A DNA stretch of 6,146 bases from Actinomycetes bacterium (lineage in GTDB: Bacteria; Actinomycetota; Acidimicrobiia; Acidimicrobiales; Microtrichaceae), in assembly GCA_023427825.1 (NCBI GenBank), contig JAEZAI010000180.1:1-6146 (forward strand). Reading direction: 5' to 3'. Every line of letters starts with the position of its first letter. The stretch's first letter is position 1. A program made the position numbers and the translations under genes. Positions 1 to 6,084 of the stretch are shown here, one piece after another. The notes under the pieces were generated by a model. That model saw nothing but the letters and a program-made list of their open reading frames with translations. It did no database searches and was not told the origin of the DNA.

Positions 1-36
1 GGCCCGGAGGGTCCCAGCCGTCCGGCGCGCGGTGGC

Positions 37-1515
37 TCAGCGTCGGCTGACCGTCATCGTGACCAGCGTGGCGCCGGCGTCAGCGGCGATGGTCAGCTGT
101 CCGGCATCGGCCGCCGAGGTGACCGAGCCTCCCGTGACGGTGACCTCGTACCCGTCGGGGTACATCGCGGCGGGGACGACGAGCACGGTCGGCGCCGCCA
201 CGCCCGGGTCGGGACGGAACGTCATCGTGAAGTCGCCGGTCGCCGGATCGAACCGCTGGTGCTCCACGGTGCCGGCGGTCGCCTGGGGGTAGACGCGGGT
301 CAGGTCCGTGCGCACGATGTCGCTCGCCGCTCGGTAGTAGCTGTCGTCCCAGTAGAACCACGACATGGCGTGCTCGTCGGCGAGCTGGGTCAGGCGGGTG
401 GTGTTGAGCGGGCTGGCCGAGGCGCCGAACTCGGTGAGCATCGGCGGCGCTCCCCACCGGGCCGCCACCTGCCGGGCGTCGTCCACGCCGCTCTCGTAGA
501 CGCCGGAGCACAGCGTGTGCTCGACCGGGGACGGCTGCACGGGCTCACCGCCGTCGGTGTGGAGGCAGTAGGAGTGGAAGGAGATGCCGACGTCCTCGAC
601 GCCGGGGTCGTCCACGCCCTGGAACTGCGGGCCCCAGTTGAACGGCTCCACCCAGACCGCCATGTCCGGAGCGACCGCCCGGACCCGCGCCGTGTGGGAC
701 CGGTAGAGGTCCATCAGCTGCTGGTAGCGGTCGGCGCACGAACCGGCGAGGCAGCGGAGGAACGCGTCGCCGGGCCACGGCTCGTTGAGCAGGTCGATGC
801 CGACGACGTTCGGGGCCGACGAGAACCGCTCGGCGATCGCTGCCACTCCGTCGCCGATCAGGTCGACCGCGCTGCGACCACCGGCGATCTCGACGCCGCT
901 GTACAGGTCCTCCCACTGCTGGGTCGAGCGGGGCGAGAAGTAGGACAGGAACCAGAACGACTCCGCCCCGTCGACCGTGGACGACAGGGCCGCCGCGGTC
1001 GGGGTGGTCGCCCATGACGGGAAGCCCGTGAAGACGTCCTGGTGGAAGTCGAGCAGCACCCACATGTTCGCCGCGCTCAGCGCGTCGACCGTCCGCGCGA
1101 CCTCGTCGAGGTAGGCGGTGTCGACCACGCCGGGCTCGGGCATGAGCGCCGCCATCCAGACGCCGAGGCGGACGCCGTTGATCCCCGCCCCCTGGAGCTC
1201 CTCCACCGCCGCGGCGAAACCGGGCTCGTCCGGCGAGACGTGGAACGGTGCCGCCTTGCGCACCATGTTCATGCCGTGGATCTGCACCGTCCGGCCCTCG
1301 GCGTCGACGAGTGTGGAGCCCCGGAGCTCGATCGGACCCCGGACCTCGGCGGGGCCCGGCGTGACGACGCCGCCGGAGCCGGTCGGGAACCCGACCGGTT
1401 CGGGTGCCGGAGTGCAGGCGCCCAGCACTGCGACCACAGCCACCAGGACCGCCGGTGCGAACCACCGTGCCCGCCGTCGACGTCGAGTCCCGACCACTCC
1501 GCGCTCCACCGGCAT
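37..1515 (-). CDS. Lipoprotein glycoside hydrolase family 5, endoglycoceramidase-type
   Basis: Predicted secreted, lipid-anchored glycosidase of 492 residues. The closest family I recognise is the GH5 endoglycoceramidases, which cut the bond between oligosaccharide and ceramide in glycosphingolipids. The N-terminus has an Arg5 cluster (11-15), a hydrophobic stretch (18-32) and a lipobox LGAC with Cys34. The TIM barrel spans about 70-405. Visible GH5 landmarks are DFHQD (156-160), acid/base Glu245 in LLNEPW, His314/Tyr316 in FHSY, and nucleophile Glu362 in LTEFGA. A beta-sandwich-like tail (about 415-492, beginning around FDPATGDF) matches the C-terminal domain of endoglycoceramidases. Cys255, 260, 317 and 336 could form two disulfides. 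The frame stays open to an ATG at 1629, but the signal peptide and a GGGGGA site support the ATG at 1515. The gene stands alone and diverges from the DUF4349 gene. GH5 membership is firm; the exact substrate (glycosphingolipid, other glycolipid or a beta-glucoside) is inferred. Confidence 0.88.
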   Translation of the reverse strand: MPVERGVVGTRRRRRARWFAPAVLVAVVAVLGACTPAPEPVGFPTGSGGVVTPGPAEVRGPIELRGSTLVDAEGRTVQIHGMNMVRKAAPFHVSPDEPGFAAAVEELQGAGINGVRLGVWMAALMPEPGVVDTAYLDEVARTVDALSAANMWVLLDFHQDVFTGFPSWATTPTAAALSSTVDGAESFWFLSYFSPRSTQQWEDLYSGVEIAGGRSAVDLIGDGVAAIAERFSSAPNVVGIDLLNEPWPGDAFLRCLAGSCADRYQQLMDLYRSHTARVRAVAPDMAVWVEPFNWGPQFQGVDDPGVEDVGISFHSYCLHTDGGEPVQPSPVEHTLCSGVYESGVDDARQVAARWGAPPMLTEFGASASPLNTTRLTQLADEHAMSWFYWDDSYYRAASDIVRTDLTRVYPQATAGTVEHQRFDPATGDFTMTFRPDPGVAAPTVLVVPAAMYPDGYEVTVTGGSVTSAADAGQLTIAADAGATLVTMTVSRR

Positions 1516-1521
1516 CGCGCA

Positions 1522-1527
1522 TCCCCC
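1522..1527 (-). promoter_or_regulatory. Ribosome binding site deciding the GH5 start
   Basis: On the minus strand GGGGGA lies 6 bases before the ATG at 1515. It supports that start over the in-frame ATG at 1629, which would add 38 residues lacking signal-peptide character in front of the Arg-rich signal sequence. Confidence 0.55.
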
Positions 1528-1543
1528 GCTCGTTCCGCTCGCA

Positions 1544-1558
1544 GGAGTCAAGCACTCC
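1544..1558. repeat. Short inverted repeat upstream of GH5 gene
   Basis: GGAGT-CAAGC-ACTCC is a perfect 5-bp inverted repeat with a 5-base spacer, 29 bases upstream of the GH5 ATG. It overlaps the TTGACT hexamer on the minus strand. It could be an operator half-site pair or a small 5'-UTR hairpin. A repeat this short also arises by chance, so confidence is low. Confidence 0.25.
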
Positions 1559-1594
1559 GACGAGCGCGTCGGCGAGGCCGCTGCCAACGGGTCG

Positions 1595-1620
1595 GGAACC
1601 GGAACCGTGGCGGCGACGTC
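1595..1620 (+). promoter_or_regulatory. Candidate ECF-sigma-type promoter for the DUF4349 gene
   Basis: GGAACC (1595-1600), 16 bases, then CGTC (1617-1620) matches the GGAAC-N16/17-CGT(C/T) pattern known for ECF sigma factors of the SigE/RpoE kind. A second GGAACC follows directly at 1601-1606 but has no CGTC at the right spacing. Transcription would start about 80-85 bases before the GTG at 1711. The match was found by eye; both boxes are GC-rich enough to occur by chance in this genome. Confidence 0.4.
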
Positions 1621-1699
1621 ACACGCCACGAGCCGTCGGGACAGCTCGCGTCATCGCGTCGCGAGGGGCGGGATGGGAGCGCACCCAGGTGCGGAGCCG

Positions 1700-1705
1700 G
1701 GAGGT
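1700..1705 (+). promoter_or_regulatory. Shine-Dalgarno site fixing the GTG start of the DUF4349 gene
   Basis: GGAGGT lies about 5 bases before GTG at 1711. It is the best ribosome binding site in the window and selects this GTG over the upstream open frame, which runs back to 1042 across the GH5 gene. Confidence 0.75.
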
Positions 1706-1710
1706 GGGTC

Positions 1711-2616
1711 GTGAGGATCTCGGGAACTCGGGAGGGCTCGCGCCGTGGTCGCGGCGTCGCTGTGGTGGCGCTGCTGGTGCTCGCGGTCGGGAGCCTGGCG
1801 GTGGGTTGCAGCGGCCCCGGCGACGACTCGTCGTCGGGCGATGCCGACGGCGCGTCCGACGTCGCATCGGGCTCGTCCGGCTCCGGGGGCGCCGCCACGC
1901 CGGCGGCGGTCTCGCCGGAGGCGGTGCGACAGGACGCCGGCGAAGGGCGCAAGCGCACGTTCACCGCGAACATGGCGCTCGGCGTCGAGCGGGTGGACCG
2001 GGCCGTGGAGGACGCTGGAACAGCGGTGGCCGCCGTCGGCGGGTTCACCTCGAGCGAGGACGTCGACCTCGACGGCGACGGACGGGCGTCGGCGACCTAC
2101 CGGGTGCCGGCGGACCGGTTCGACGCCGCGCTCGAGGCGCTCGGCGCGCTCGGTGAGGTGCGCACGAAGGACGTGAAGACCGACGACGTGACGGCCCAGT
2201 ACGCGGACCTGGACAGCCGGGTCGCAGCGCTGCGCACGAGCGTGGACCGTCTGCACGGGTTCCTCGCCCAGGCGACCGACGTCAACCAGCTCGCCATCAT
2301 CGAAGGCGAGCTCACGCGCCGGGAGGCCGAGCTGGAGTCCACCGAGGGACAGCGACGGGCGTTGGCCGAGCAGGTGGAGCTGTCCACGATCACCGTGGCC
2401 TTCGAGTCGCTCGACGGAGCGATCGGCGAGCTCCCGACGTTCCTCGGCGGGCTCGAGACCGGTCGCGACGCAGCGGCGGCGGTGGTGGCGGCCGCTGCTG
2501 CCACCGCGGGGTTCCTCGTGCCGTTCCTGCCGCCGGTCGCGCTGGCGTTCCTGGCGGTCGTCGTCGTGCGTCGTCGCCGACGTCGCCTCGCTCCGGTCGC
2601 CGAGCCGCCGGTCTGA
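1711..2616 (+). CDS. DUF4349 domain lipoprotein with C-terminal membrane anchor
   Basis: Envelope protein of 301 residues with no known enzymatic role. The signal peptide has an Arg-rich n-region (7-14) and a hydrophobic core (16-31), ending at AVGC with Cys33 as likely lipidation site. A Ser/Gly/Asp/Ala linker (34-68) follows. Residues about 82-235 fit DUF4349: the stretch TYRVPADRFDAALEALGALG (129-148), then DVTAQYADLDSR (159-170), then a predicted coiled coil (about 165-222) and the strand STITVAFES (225-233). A transmembrane helix (about 265-286) ends in six arginines (287-292), placing the short C-terminus in the cytosol. The protein would therefore be held outside the membrane at both ends. 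In this family the N-terminal domain and coiled coil are usual; the function is unknown. A strong GGAGGT precedes the GTG start. An ECF-type promoter upstream would suggest an envelope-stress link, which is inference. Confidence 0.85.
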   Translation: MRISGTREGSRRGRGVAVVALLVLAVGSLAVGCSGPGDDSSSGDADGASDVASGSSGSGGAATPAAVSPEAVRQDAGEGRKRTFTANMALGVERVDRAVEDAGTAVAAVGGFTSSEDVDLDGDGRASATYRVPADRFDAALEALGALGEVRTKDVKTDDVTAQYADLDSRVAALRTSVDRLHGFLAQATDVNQLAIIEGELTRREAELESTEGQRRALAEQVELSTITVAFESLDGAIGELPTFLGGLETGRDAAAAVVAAAAATAGFLVPFLPPVALAFLAVVVVRRRRRRLAPVAEPPV

Positions 2617-2645
2617 CAGCGATGGCTCGACCCGACGGCGCCTGC
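2617..2645. other. 29-bp gap between convergent stop codons
   Basis: The DUF4349 stop (2614-2616) and the amidase stop (2646-2648, minus strand) face each other. The gap has no GC-rich stem followed by a T-run on either strand, so termination of each transcript must occur inside the other gene or be factor dependent. Confidence 0.7.
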
Positions 2646-4115
2646 TCAGAAGCCCGGCGGGGCCTCGAACCCGCCCACGACGTCGGAGATCGTCTGCGCA
2701 GCGGCCAGGACCGCCCGGTCCCGGAGGAACGGGCCCACGACCTGCATGCCCACCGGCAGCCCGCCACGCGGGCCGGAGCGTGCGGTGCGGCCCGCAGGGA
2801 TCGCCGCGACCGGCAGCAGCATGGCGCCGATGCCGCCGCACCAGGCGATCAGGTCGACGTACGGCAGGGACACGCCGTCGACGTCGATCGTGCGCTCGGC
2901 GATCGGGCGGAGGTCGTGGGGGTGCGCTGCGGTCTGGAACACGGGGCAGAGCACCACGTCGAAGGTCTCGAACGCGTCCGCCCACCGCCGACGTTGGTGC
3001 TGGCGGGCCTGGTCCGCCCTCGCACGGTCCCGGTGGTCGGCGACCATCGACCTCAACGCACGCGACGCCGTGTCGTCGCCCGTCTTCTCGGGGGCCAAGG
3101 CCTTGAGCTCGGCCCGGACGTCCTCGGGCAGATCGGAGCCGATGATCGGCAGCACCAGACGCTGCCAGGACGCGTACATGTCCGGCAGCGGCACCGGGAG
3201 CTCGATCTCGTCGACCCGCGCGCCGGCATCGGCGAGGCGGTCGAACGCCGACCGCAGGACGTGGCGCACCTCGGCGGCGACCGGATGGGCCGCGTCGTCG
3301 AGCACGACACCGATGCGGAGGTCGGCCACGCCGACCGGGTCGGCGGGAGGCAGCTCCAGGCGCCATGCGACCGCGTCCTCTGGCAGCGGTCCGGCGATCA
3401 CGTCGAGACCGAGCGACAGGTCCCGCACCGACCGCGCCATGGGGCCACCGGAGTTGACGTCGACCTCCAGGAGCGAGCCCGGCGCCCCAGGGATGTGGCC
3501 GCGCGACGGCACGGTCCCCCATGACGGCTTGAGCCCGAACGTGCCGCAGAGGTGCGACGGCAGCCGGATCGAGCCGCCGATGTCGCTGCCGAGCTCGAGC
3601 GGCGTGAACCCGGCTGCGACGGCGGCGGCCGCCCCGCCCGATGAGCCGCCGGCCGACCGGGTCGGGTCCCAGGGATTGCCGGTGGTTCCGAACACGTCGT
3701 TGAACGTCTGGACGTCGCCGGCGTACAGCGGCGTGTTGGTCTTGCCGAACACCACCGCCCCCGCCTCCAGCAGTCGGGTGACGGCGACGGCGTCGGTGTC
3801 GGGCACGTGATCCGCGAGCGCGGGCGCACCGCTCGTCGTGCGGATCCCGGCGGTCTCCCAGACGTCCTTGACCGTCATCGGCAGGCCGTGCAGCGGCCCC
3901 CACGACCGGCCCTCCGCCGTGGCGCGGTCCGCCCGATCCGCACGGGCCCGGGCCCGTTCGAGATCGAGCGTGACCACGGAGTTCACGGGTCCGTCGAGCC
4001 GGTCGATGCGGTCGACGAGGTGCTCGAGCAGCTCGCGCGACGAGACGTCGCGGGCGCCGATCGCCCGCACGCACGCGGTGGCGTCGGCGAAGGCCAGGTC
4101 GTGGTCGGCGGTCAC
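2646..4115 (-). CDS. Amidase (amidase signature family)
   Basis: Hydrolyses a carboxamide to acid and amine or ammonia; 489 residues, the normal size for the family, with no signal peptide, so cytosolic. The Ser-cisSer-Lys triad is complete: Lys83 in MTVKDVWE, cis-Ser158 in AGGSSGGAAAA, nucleophile Ser182 in GSDIGGSIRLPS. The spacing 75 and 24 residues equals that of fatty acid amide hydrolase (Lys142, Ser217, Ser241). Other family landmarks are GPLHGLPMTVKD (73-84), FGKTNTP (123-129), NPWDPTRSAGGSSGG (147-161) and LPVGMQVVGP (453-462). The GTG start is set by AGGA 6 bases upstream and by the GTGA overlap with the preceding esterase gene, indicating coupled translation. The frame remains open upstream to 5234, but that part is an out-of-frame shadow of the esterase. 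Substrate is unknown: a bulky aliphatic or aryl amide is as likely as a fatty amide. The GatA subunit is unlikely, because no gatB/gatC partners are present. Confidence 0.92.
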   Translation of the reverse strand: MTADHDLAFADATACVRAIGARDVSSRELLEHLVDRIDRLDGPVNSVVTLDLERARARADRADRATAEGRSWGPLHGLPMTVKDVWETAGIRTTSGAPALADHVPDTDAVAVTRLLEAGAVVFGKTNTPLYAGDVQTFNDVFGTTGNPWDPTRSAGGSSGGAAAAVAAGFTPLELGSDIGGSIRLPSHLCGTFGLKPSWGTVPSRGHIPGAPGSLLEVDVNSGGPMARSVRDLSLGLDVIAGPLPEDAVAWRLELPPADPVGVADLRIGVVLDDAAHPVAAEVRHVLRSAFDRLADAGARVDEIELPVPLPDMYASWQRLVLPIIGSDLPEDVRAELKALAPEKTGDDTASRALRSMVADHRDRARADQARQHQRRRWADAFETFDVVLCPVFQTAAHPHDLRPIAERTIDVDGVSLPYVDLIAWCGGIGAMLLPVAAIPAGRTARSGPRGGLPVGMQVVGPFLRDRAVLAAAQTISDVVGGFEAPPGF

Positions 4116-5359
4116 TCGAGGTCCTGCCGGTACTCGACCTTCGCATCGAACTCGCCGGCGACCCCCTCCCCGAGGCCGGTGCCGCTGTCGTCCAGTCCGA
4201 GGCCCTGGCGCAGCTCCGCCACCGTGAAGTTCTGCGTGATCGCCCAGACCGTGGCGGGCGGCGTGGACTCCGGGGCGCATCCGTCCTTGCCGCCCTCCGC
4301 GAGCTCTGCGGGGATCTGGATGCCGATCCGCTGCGCGAGGCCGATCAGGTCGTTGCCGTTGGCGACCGCCAGGCAGATGTCGGTGAACGAGTTGTGGCCG
4401 GCGCCGTCGATGACGACCAACCGCTTCGGCGGGGCGAGCCCGGCGTACGTCTCCTCCACCTCGGTGAGCGGGACGAGGACGTCCTCCCGGGCCGCGATGT
4501 TCATCGACGGCTTCTCGGGTGCCGGTGCGTCCTCGCGGCCGGCCGCCGCCCAACCGACGGCGACGTCCACCTGCGGCTCGGACAGCGCGGTCAGGACCGC
4601 TCGTCCGCCGGCGGAGTGACCGACGGCGCCCACCAGGTCGGTGTCCGCCAGCCCGGCCAGCGGACCGGTCGCGTCGCCGACGAGCGTGATCGTGTCCATG
4701 AGGACCGCCACGTCCTTGGCGGTGTCGCCCTTCGCCGAACCGGTCACCATCGCCGCGCGTCCCCGCTCGGTGTGGTCGGCAGCGGCCACCACGAAGCCCC
4801 ATGACGCGATGCCGCGTAGGAGTGCCGAGGCGTCCATCCGGAAGGAGCCGAACCCGTGGGAGAACAGCACGAGCGGGAACGGGCCGTCGTCCGAGGCCGG
4901 CACGTCGCGGTAGGTGTCGGTCATCGTGACCGTCAGGACCGAGATCGGCACGTCCGCGGGCAGCAGCGCCGGGGCCGCCGCGGCGAGGTCGCGCGGCAGG
5001 GCGTCGAGCTGGCCGTAGGTGGCCTCGGGCTGGCCCTCCGTGCTGCCCTCCGCAGCCGGGTACCAGACCTCGACCTGGCGGTCCGGCAGCGAGAGCGTGG
5101 TCACGCCCACCTCGAACGGTCCGGGCGTCGCGAACGCCGGGTCGTCGGGGCCGCCGTCGGCCGCGGGCACGCCGGACCGGGCGGCGGTGGTGGTCGTCGC
5201 GTCGCCCGCCGAGCCGCTGTCGTCGTCGGAGCACGCGCCGGCGACGAGCGCCGTGACGAGCAGGAGCGAGGCGAGGATCGGGAGCGCTCGCGCCCGTCGA
5301 GGGTCGGCCGCTCGGTGTCGGGGGTCGGCTGGTCGCGTCGGGGCGGGGTCGCTGGGCAT
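4112..5359 (-). CDS. Alpha/beta-hydrolase lipoprotein (PAF-acetylhydrolase/dienelactone-hydrolase-like esterase)
   Basis: Predicted extracytoplasmic, lipid-anchored esterase or lipase of 415 residues. The signal peptide has Arg residues (14-25), a hydrophobic core (27-40) and lipobox VAGAC with Cys43, followed by an Asp/Ser/Thr-rich linker (44-75). The hydrolase core runs from about 82 to 330: VEVWYPA (96-102), oxyanion-region FSHGFG (166-171), nucleophile elbow GHSAGG with Ser249, probable acid Asp293 in REDVLVP, and His322 in IDGAGHNSF. This order and the HGFG/GHSAGG pair resemble bacterial PAF-acetylhydrolase II, chlorophyllase and PET-hydrolase-type enzymes. Cys329 and Cys361 are the only cysteines of the mature body besides the lipidated one and could pair. 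The ATG at 5359 has AGGA 7 bases upstream. The gene is second in a three-gene run, 48 bases after the thioesterase and overlapping the amidase by four bases. The substrate is not known; cleavage of an ester outside the cell is inferred. Confidence 0.88.
   Translation of the reverse strand: MPSDPAPTRPADPRHRAADPRRARALPILASLLLVTALVAGACSDDDSGSAGDATTTTAARSGVPAADGGPDDPAFATPGPFEVGVTTLSLPDRQVEVWYPAAEGSTEGQPEATYGQLDALPRDLAAAAPALLPADVPISVLTVTMTDTYRDVPASDDGPFPLVLFSHGFGSFRMDASALLRGIASWGFVVAAADHTERGRAAMVTGSAKGDTAKDVAVLMDTITLVGDATGPLAGLADTDLVGAVGHSAGGRAVLTALSEPQVDVAVGWAAAGREDAPAPEKPSMNIAAREDVLVPLTEVEETYAGLAPPKRLVVIDGAGHNSFTDICLAVANGNDLIGLAQRIGIQIPAELAEGGKDGCAPESTPPATVWAITQNFTVAELRQGLGLDDSGTGLGEGVAGEFDAKVEYRQDLE
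4122..4125 (-). promoter_or_regulatory. Ribosome binding site of the amidase, inside the esterase gene
   Basis: AGGA on the minus strand lies 6 bases before the GTG at 4115, within the last codons of the upstream esterase. It shows that the amidase can be initiated independently as well as by reinitiation at the GTGA junction. Confidence 0.55.
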
Positions 5360-5373
5360 GCCCGCATCCTGCC

Positions 5374-5397
5374 CGCGGCGGCCGACCGCGCGCCGCG
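5374..5397 (-). other. Intercistronic GC hairpin between thioesterase and esterase genes
   Basis: A perfect 7-bp stem (5374-5380 with 5391-5397) and a 10-base loop lie between the thioesterase stop and the AGGA of the esterase. There is no T-run, so it is not a standard terminator. It could protect an RNA end or modulate translation of the esterase, or be a chance product of high GC. Confidence 0.3.
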
Positions 5398-5407
5398 CCG
5401 ACGCGTG

Positions 5408-6052
5408 TCAGTCGCTGGAGGTGAGCGTGCCGGCGGTCTGGATGAACAGGCCCTCTGCGTCGGCGGTGACGGCGCCACCGCAGCGGATCTCACCCCTCGC
5501 CGTGACCTTGCGGCCGTCGACGTCGGCCACCCACCCTCGCAGCTCGAGCGGCTGGAGGATCGGGGTCGGATGGCGGTAGTTGACGGTCAGCCGTCCGGTG
5601 TAGCCGCCGCCGGCGCCCGCGATCGCCGCGGAACCGAGCAGCTCGTCGAAGATCGCCGCGATCACGCCGCCGTGCGTGTTGTCCCACGGCGGTCCGTTGT
5701 ACGCCTCGGTCACCGTGACGGTGCCGACGATGACCTTGGCCGTCACGCCGTCGATCTCTTCCTCGACCACGTCGAGCTCGACGGGAGGGGAGAGGGGGTT
5801 GCAGCGCCCGATGACCGGAGAGAACGGGAACCAGCGAGGTGGCGGCCCGCTGAAGTCCACGCCGTCGACGATCGACCCGAACCCCACCTGGCAGTGCGGC
5901 CCCTCGAACGTGTCGGCGGCGAGCAGCTCCGTCGCCCGGTCGATGAGCTCCTGTGCGGTCCCGATGACCGCCGCGTCGGTCTGCGTGATCCGAGTCGCCC
6001 GCACCAGCGCCCGGATGGACTCGGCAAGTCGTTCGCGTTCCGGTTCGGCCAT
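5408..6052 (-). CDS. PaaI-type hotdog-fold acyl-CoA thioesterase
   Basis: Cytosolic protein of 214 residues, likely hydrolysing an acyl-CoA thioester to free acid and CoA. The hotdog domain covers about 90-210: strands around VELDVVEEEIDG (91-102) and KVIVGTVTVTEAY (106-118), then the long helix motif with Asn125, His127-Gly128-Gly129 and Asp136 in NTHGGVIAAIFDELLG, then GRLTVNYRHPTPI (153-165) and KVTARGEIRCGG (182-193). His+9 = Asp is the spacing of the catalytic Asp in PaaI-family enzymes. The first 90 residues are an extra segment: a helix (1-46), then a Gly/Pro-rich part with PHCQVGFG (52-59) and FPFSPVIGRCNPLSPP (75-90), as found in larger actinobacterial members. It is first of three same-strand genes. 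The ATG at 6052 has no good Shine-Dalgarno site, but a TAGGTT sits 6 bases upstream (possible leaderless message). The acyl substrate cannot be read from sequence. Confidence 0.85.
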   Translation of the reverse strand: MAEPERERLAESIRALVRATRITQTDAAVIGTAQELIDRATELLAADTFEGPHCQVGFGSIVDGVDFSGPPPRWFPFSPVIGRCNPLSPPVELDVVEEEIDGVTAKVIVGTVTVTEAYNGPPWDNTHGGVIAAIFDELLGSAAIAGAGGGYTGRLTVNYRHPTPILQPLELRGWVADVDGRKVTARGEIRCGGAVTADAEGLFIQTAGTLTSSD

Positions 6053-6058
6053 CGTCCG

Positions 6059-6064
6059 AACCTA
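6059..6064 (-). promoter_or_regulatory. Candidate -10 element of a leaderless promoter for the three-gene unit
   Basis: TAGGTT on the minus strand fits the actinobacterial TANNNT -10 pattern and ends 6 bases before the thioesterase ATG. Transcription would then begin at or next to the A of the start codon. No good -35 hexamer is visible 16-18 bases upstream, which actinobacterial promoters often tolerate. Confidence 0.4.
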
Positions 6065-6084
6065 CGCGCACTCGGGACCCGGGC

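Larger units (their letters stand above)
1516..1710. other. Divergent intergenic region between GH5 and DUF4349 genes
   Basis: This 195-bp stretch separates two divergently transcribed lipoprotein genes and must hold both promoters. Towards the DUF4349 gene there is a candidate ECF-type promoter (1595-1620) and a strong Shine-Dalgarno site (1700-1705). Towards GH5 I see a TTGACT hexamer 34 bases before the ATG, but no acceptable -10 partner. A short inverted repeat lies at 1544-1558. Open frames that run through the region encode nothing I recognise. Confidence 0.7.

Noticed and set aside
4..25. Hairpin CCGGA...TCCGG after the GH5 stop as a terminator
   Set aside because: Only a 5-bp stem with a 12-base loop, no T-run, and close to the window edge; not enough to call.
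259..1017. 252-codon plus-strand frame opposite GH5
   Set aside because: Shadow frame with His/Arg/Gly-rich composition and no recognisable motif.
1516..1629. 38-residue N-terminal extension of the GH5 protein
   Set aside because: It would place non-signal sequence before a clear Arg-rich lipoprotein signal peptide and would overlap the divergent promoter region.
1042..1710. Upstream extension of the DUF4349 frame
   Set aside because: It is antisense to GH5 and would bury the signal peptide. GGAGGT and GTG at 1711 explain the start.
1651..4146. An 831-codon open frame on the minus strand
   Set aside because: It runs antisense to the DUF4349 gene and out of frame through the amidase. The translation is Arg/Pro/Gly-rich low complexity, typical of GC-driven open frames.
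4116..5234. Upstream extension of the amidase frame to 862 residues
   Set aside because: This part lies out of frame over the esterase gene and shows no domain. The amidase homology begins after the GTG at 4115, which has its own ribosome binding site.
37..6052. A linked glycosphingolipid degradation pathway (endoglycoceramidase, ceramide-cleaving amidase, acyl-CoA thioesterase)
   Set aside because: Attractive, but GH5 is in a separate transcription unit, the amidase is cytosolic and from a family different from known ceramidases, and nothing in the sequence fixes the substrates.
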